Below are positions 59,691-64,000 of a stretch of DNA of 64,000 bases, piece after piece. The first letter of the stretch is position 1. Every line of letters begins with the position of its first letter. Made by a program: the position numbers and the translations under genes. Source of the stretch: Alkalihalophilus pseudofirmus OF4 (lineage in GTDB: Bacteria; Bacillota; Bacilli; Bacillales; Bacillaceae_D); assembly GCF_000005825.2 (NCBI RefSeq), contig NC_013792.1:62001-126000 (forward strand), given 5' to 3'. The notes beneath the pieces are model-generated. The model did no database searches, was not told where the DNA came from, and saw nothing but the letters and a program-made list of their open reading frames with translations.

Positions 59691-62486
59691 TTAAAGCACC
59701 CCTCTTTTTCTACTCGTTTTAGATTCACTTACTGCTGAAGACCAACCTGCTGCTGATACTTTCTCAGTTGATTTCAAGTTTTTCTTCCCAACAACGTCTG
59801 CTACTCTATCGCTTGTACCTCTCATATCTGCACCACTTACCACATGTGAAAAATAAGCATCTGGATTTACTTTGCTCCCATCCATTCTTGTATCTTGAAA
59901 CTTATTGCCATTAGCATCCAAAACATAAGCATTAGATGTTCTTAGTAAATTTTCAGTTGAGCCAGAAAGTCCGGCCAATCCTGCCCCTGCTTCTTTTGGA
60001 GGTGAGGTGCTATCAGGTACTGATGGCTTAGAAGCGTTTACGATATTTGCTCTTTGTATGTTAGTAGCGACAACTTGGTTAACATTAGCTTGGTTTCCCA
60101 TCGTGACAGATTGTTCCACCTTAGCAGCAGCTGGTGTTTGATAAGCTACTTGCGCTTCTTTCACTCTTGGTGTGCTACTTTGACCTAGTGTTACAGACTG
60201 ACCACTCGGTTGAGTTTGAACACTTGATGTTGATGTGTGGTTCGCCATTCCTGGCTTTATTCTTTGATCTGTGGATGAACCACCCAACATCACCCTCTCA
60301 CCTATAGTTTCATTCTTCCCACTAATTACTGGACCCGTGGAGCTTGGGATCGGATTATAGGTTCCACTCGTTTCACTTGTCACACCTATAGAAGGAGAAC
60401 CAGAATATCTCTGTGGTATACTACCGCTGTTTATAGGAACTTGTTTATTGACCATTCCTTTGATTCCAGTGGATACAGTAGGAAGAGCACCGGTAGTATT
60501 AGGTGTGATAGGACTTTGAGTGATAGATGAAGAATGCGATGACATAGGATTTTGAGTAATAGGTGTAGACATAGGTTTTTGGTATCTAAAACTACCATTC
60601 TCTTGTTGCTGTAAAGGTGAGCCATTGTTAAATTTATAATCCATCGCTCGGACCTCTCCTGGTCGAAGAGAAGTATCTGCAGCCCCCATTGGGCTTAACT
60701 GTCTCTCAACCTGTCCAGCTTTATCCATTAAAAAGAAGGCACTACCTTCATGGGTTTGTCGCCATTGAACATGTTGACCTGAATGTTGTTTTGCTAAGTT
60801 TTCAAGGGTAGGTGCAACAACCTTCCCTTCCGCATTCCTAATACCAAACCCACCTGATTCCGCTCCCGTTTGCATAAGCGTACCTCTCGAGATACCGCTC
60901 AACCCTTGGCCAGCCTTTCGACCAACGGAAGCAGCGCCAGCTCCTAATGTGCTACCTACAGATTCACCCATATTACCAAAGAAAGAACGTCTGGCCGCTG
61001 CATCTTGCATAAGACCCTTTATCCCTTTTCCACCAACGCCTTGATATGATAGTGCGTCTCCGAGAGTCTTTCCAACATTACGAACAGAGGAAGTTACATT
61101 ACGCCCTGCTTGCATAGCACCAGGTATAGCTTTAGAACCAACCATAGCTCCGACACCAGCACCTAACGGACCTAATGGAGCACCCGCAAGAGCTCCCATT
61201 ACTCCTCCGGCACCAGCACCATATTGTTTTACCTTTTGCCAAGAAGCACTATTCACGCCTGATGACATTGAGGTAATCGAAGTAGTAGAGCTATCTAAGC
61301 CACCACCTGGACCTGTTGGACCTCCACCGTCACCTGGATCTCCACCCAAATTCGTAGTACCACCCAGATTGTTTTGTGTAAGGGCTCCGCCTTTCACTAC
61401 AGACCCTGCTTGTCTCATAACCATCATGGCACCCGCAACACTTCCAAGTCCCATCATCGTCATTGTTTGTCCCAAACGTGTAGAACTATCACCAATTTGT
61501 AATAAACGCGTTAATAATCCAGTAATAGGGATAAACATAAGTAGGATAGCTACTTTGAAAAAAGTACCTGCTCCTTGAACATTAAACCCGACCATACCGA
61601 AGACGATGATTGCATGTATGGCTGGTAGAAAGATCGCACCGCATAATTCCTTTAACCATAATCCAAAGAACCCACGCGTTTTCGCATATAACAGTGATAC
61701 AGCTGCCAAAGCACCCAAAGGTAATAGTATCGTTAGGATCACTAACCTTGTAATATAAATGATGTTAAGATACGCACTTAACCCCCACTCGACTAGCAAT
61801 GTGACAATAAAACCAATGCTATTTTTAGCTGACACCGTATCTTTTATAGAATAGTCAATGCCAGAGATTGAAGAGATGCTCCGCACGTCCACATCGAAAA
61901 TATTCTTAGCTTGGTTAGCTACAGACTGTGCGAATCCAGTATTTAGCCCGAAAAGTATATTAGTAAATGGCACTAAAATAACCATAAACAGTGCAGCTGC
62001 AAACCACATCTTCACATCTTCCCAGAAGTCGACTCTTGATTGTGGAGAATAAGCATTCATCCCAAGTTTTAACGCACTGATTAACATCGCTATTAGGATG
62101 AAAAGATAGAATGTACCTGAGAAAATCCCTATAATTGGATTGATAATTTTATCTCGATGTTCTACCGAAAAAACTCCATCCTCTGCCATTACTGCATCCT
62201 TATCTAACCAAGTACAATACGGGTTGTTACCACCTTCAAGTGAACCAAACACAAGAGTAGGTATACTGTTAATAGGCCAGTAACTCATTAAATCATTGGC
62301 AAACCCGATCCATTGCCTATTAACGATATTTTCCTCATCATAGATTTCACCAACTACTTCCAATGTTGCAGCATCAATTACTTGCCCGTTACAATTTAAG
62401 TTGGTTTCAGACTCGGCTAAAACCGAGCTGGGGAAGATTGCAAGAAGCAAAAGCAAGACAATGAAGAACGAAGTATATCTCTTCAC
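59691..62486 (-). CDS. VirB6/TrbL-like conjugation membrane protein, copy A, with long repeat-rich tail
   Basis: This 931-residue protein starts at GTG 62486. A signal peptide, a Cys-containing N-terminal domain (NCNGQV, then NPYCTWLDKD) and about six TM helices (about 120-345) precede a very long Gly/Ser/Thr/Pro-rich tail (about 375-850). The C-terminal block HEGSAFFLMDKAGQVERQLS to DANGNKFQDTRMDGSKVNPD matches copy B. The extra stretch (about 645-830, rich in Ser, Thr, Pro and Gln) is absent from copy B. It is the large mating-channel membrane protein, probably from a tandem duplication. Confidence 0.78.
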   Translation of the reverse strand: MKRYTSFFIVLLLLLAIFPSSVLAESETNLNCNGQVIDAATLEVVGEIYDEENIVNRQWIGFANDLMSYWPINSIPTLVFGSLEGGNNPYCTWLDKDAVMAEDGVFSVEHRDKIINPIIGIFSGTFYLFILIAMLISALKLGMNAYSPQSRVDFWEDVKMWFAAALFMVILVPFTNILFGLNTGFAQSVANQAKNIFDVDVRSISSISGIDYSIKDTVSAKNSIGFIVTLLVEWGLSAYLNIIYITRLVILTILLPLGALAAVSLLYAKTRGFFGLWLKELCGAIFLPAIHAIIVFGMVGFNVQGAGTFFKVAILLMFIPITGLLTRLLQIGDSSTRLGQTMTMMGLGSVAGAMMVMRQAGSVVKGGALTQNNLGGTTNLGGDPGDGGGPTGPGGGLDSSTTSITSMSSGVNSASWQKVKQYGAGAGGVMGALAGAPLGPLGAGVGAMVGSKAIPGAMQAGRNVTSSVRNVGKTLGDALSYQGVGGKGIKGLMQDAAARRSFFGNMGESVGSTLGAGAASVGRKAGQGLSGISRGTLMQTGAESGGFGIRNAEGKVVAPTLENLAKQHSGQHVQWRQTHEGSAFFLMDKAGQVERQLSPMGAADTSLRPGEVRAMDYKFNNGSPLQQQENGSFRYQKPMSTPITQNPMSSHSSSITQSPITPNTTGALPTVSTGIKGMVNKQVPINSGSIPQRYSGSPSIGVTSETSGTYNPIPSSTGPVISGKNETIGERVMLGGSSTDQRIKPGMANHTSTSSVQTQPSGQSVTLGQSSTPRVKEAQVAYQTPAAAKVEQSVTMGNQANVNQVVATNIQRANIVNASKPSVPDSTSPPKEAGAGLAGLSGSTENLLRTSNAYVLDANGNKFQDTRMDGSKVNPDAYFSHVVSGADMRGTSDRVADVVGKKNLKSTEKVSAAGWSSAVSESKTSRKRGVL

Positions 62487-62496
62487 AATTCAACAC

Positions 62497-64000
62497 CTAC
62501 CCTTGAATATGTTCTTCGGCTGTCTTATTTTGGTTAGTATTTAGATATGGCCACTCCCCCGGAGTTGGTTCACTGATTAATTGAACAACCTCTTTCCCTG
62601 CCTTTAAAATTACCTCTCCCTGATCAGCTGTACGAATAAGATCCCCAACTTCTCCGGAGAATTTAAACGTTTCTAATATACACGCAATATCTTGATCAGA
62701 CTGTTTTAGGAAGGCTACACTACCCAGTTGGGCAATAATATCCTGCGCCTCTTGAGTCCTGTGGAACATTTCATAGCGTTGAGATACAAGGGTAAGAGAC
62801 ACATTCCATTTACGTCCTCGTGCAGATAACAATTTAAAAAAGTCAATCCATGTTTTATAACGTAACGTCATCCAAGCTTCATCCTGCACAATTCTCTTCT
62901 TAGATTTTGGATCATTCTTCACAAATCGATTCCAAATCCAAGTCATTAATACATGCTGCGCTAATGGTCGCTCCGCACCACTTTCTGATAGCTTTGAGAT
63001 ATCAAACACAATGATAGGAGAAGTATCTAAATTAACACTGGCATTACCAGCCAAAGTAGTTTGCCCATCAAATAAACCAAAAGCCTTGCCTTGTGTGAAA
63101 AGTTTCACGACGTTTATTAAATCGACAAGTTGATCTTCACCACTTTGAGCAAGATGTAGCAATTCATTGTATACATCTGAAATCGTTGGCATAGGAACAT
63201 AGCGGCGTTCCCACTGTATATTTCCTACATCATCTATTTTCTGTACCTGTTCATATAACGAATCTGGATCATCAGTAATTTGATACTTTACTCTATACAA
63301 ATTCTCTAAAATGTCATTTAACATACCTAGTTCAACAGGTGTAAGCTTTGCTTCGTACCCTGCGGTTGTCTCTTTCATGACTTTAAAGAACTCAATAACC
63401 TCTTTTATCTTTTCTGTTAAATTAACTCGTTCAACGATATATTCATCAGCAGTTCCTGGGTTTTTGACTTCCTTTTCAGCGTAAAGGTCTAAAGGATTGA
63501 TACGACTTGATTGCTGAGAGTCATCGGACCGAATGACAATCACAGTACCGCCCAAAGCTTGAGCCATAGACACGTACTCAGGTTCAACATCGAGGATAAC
63601 GGTTCTATTAATCCCATCCATAAACCCTCTTCCTATTACTTGTTTAAGGAAGGTCGATTTACCCGAGCCACTTTCCCCGAACACTCCAAGATTATAGTTA
63701 TTTAATTTTGCATCAAACTGGTTGTAATAGACGTATTCATTACCTGAAACCCCAATTGGGATGCCACCTGTATGATTTAATTTAGAAGAGGAGTGAGGAA
63801 AGATTGCTGTTAATGCTTGCTGATCAAGATTACGATCCGATTTGGCTAGATAATTTCTTCCCAATGGCAGGGTTGAAAGCCATCCTTCTTTTTGACGGCC
63901 ATGAGCAGAAATTAACTCGATAGATTCCGCCGAAACTTCCCTCTCAACCTCCACACACTTAGAATTTAGCTCTTCATATGAGTTAGCAAAGATCGATGCC
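62497..64000 (-). CDS. virB4: VirB4-like conjugation ATPase (partial, runs off the right edge)
   Basis: The frame is open to the last base of the window; upstream codons read ASIFANSYEELNSKCVEVER. It contains Walker A GESGSGKSTFLKQ, Walker B VQDEAWMTLR with the preceding strand SKKRIVQ, and SLTLVSQRYEMF, all typical of VirB4/TraE-type ATPases that energise type IV secretion. The N-terminal part lies outside the window. It is followed by copy A of the VirB6-like gene after 10 bases. Confidence 0.88.
   Translation of the reverse strand, partial: ASIFANSYEELNSKCVEVEREVSAESIELISAHGRQKEGWLSTLPLGRNYLAKSDRNLDQQALTAIFPHSSSKLNHTGGIPIGVSGNEYVYYNQFDAKLNNYNLGVFGESGSGKSTFLKQVIGRGFMDGINRTVILDVEPEYVSMAQALGGTVIVIRSDDSQQSSRINPLDLYAEKEVKNPGTADEYIVERVNLTEKIKEVIEFFKVMKETTAGYEAKLTPVELGMLNDILENLYRVKYQITDDPDSLYEQVQKIDDVGNIQWERRYVPMPTISDVYNELLHLAQSGEDQLVDLINVVKLFTQGKAFGLFDGQTTLAGNASVNLDTSPIIVFDISKLSESGAERPLAQHVLMTWIWNRFVKNDPKSKKRIVQDEAWMTLRYKTWIDFFKLLSARGRKWNVSLTLVSQRYEMFHRTQEAQDIIAQLGSVAFLKQSDQDIACILETFKFSGEVGDLIRTADQGEVILKAGKEVVQLISEPTPGEWPYLNTNQNKTAEEHIQG

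Overview
The window is low-GC DNA from an endospore-forming member of the Bacillales. It carries SpoIIP, a Res-type cytochrome c maturation operon, OmpR-type two-component systems, AGGAGG-like ribosome sites, many TTG and GTG starts, and Zur-, MntR- and MerR-like operators. No rRNA, tRNA or CRISPR array was seen. I cannot tell chromosome from large plasmid.

Bases 1-18,900 are a copper and redox region. They hold a CopC-CopD fusion with a shifted 3' end, a response regulator/kinase/small membrane protein module, small coiled-coil membrane proteins, a CcdA/DsbD-like protein, CtaG, a secreted Cys/Met-rich peptide, two four-helix Cys-rich copper proteins, a siroheme-type reductase-like protein, a membrane spermidine-synthase-like protein, a beta-propeller lipoprotein, a decayed lipoprotein operon (12.6-13.8 kb), a TVP38 protein, a PBP5-type carboxypeptidase and an MFS/His-rich pair. 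Bases 18,900-29,600 hold a VanY-like peptidase beside a frameshifted IS1182-type element, a second TVP38 protein, two more coiled-coil membrane proteins, a two-component relic, SpoIIP, a membrane-anchored cupredoxin, a rhodanese, an asparagine synthetase and a BNR-repeat lipoprotein.

Bases 29,800-44,000 hold ccdA and resA-resB-resC, a second copy of the regulator/kinase/small-membrane-protein module, an orphan zinc-binding lipoprotein behind a near-perfect Zur box, a Met/His-rich multicopper oxidase lipoprotein, a double-AbrB regulator, and an ATPase/permease/binding-protein operon behind two MntR-like boxes. An IS21 element (44.76-47.18 kb) separates two genes whose 5' ends it appears to have removed; one resembles phage abortive-infection proteins.

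Bases 48,000-64,000 look like part of an integrative or conjugative element: a XerS-like recombinase, small accessory genes, a mercury-resistance operon, and a conjugation operon that runs off the right edge (VirB4-like ATPase, two tandem VirB6/TrbL-like proteins, a bifunctional wall hydrolase, a possible VirB8-like protein).

The most striking observation is in the mer operon (merR-merF-merT-merP-merA). Both merT and merP have an in-frame UGA exactly where the family has a metal-binding Cys: the second Cys of the MerT pair and the first Cys of the MerP CxxC. Each UGA is followed, 27 and 21 nt later, by a hairpin whose loop contains GGUC, matching bacterial SECIS rules. I read these as two selenocysteine-containing mercury transport proteins, missed as split or broken genes by ordinary gene calling.
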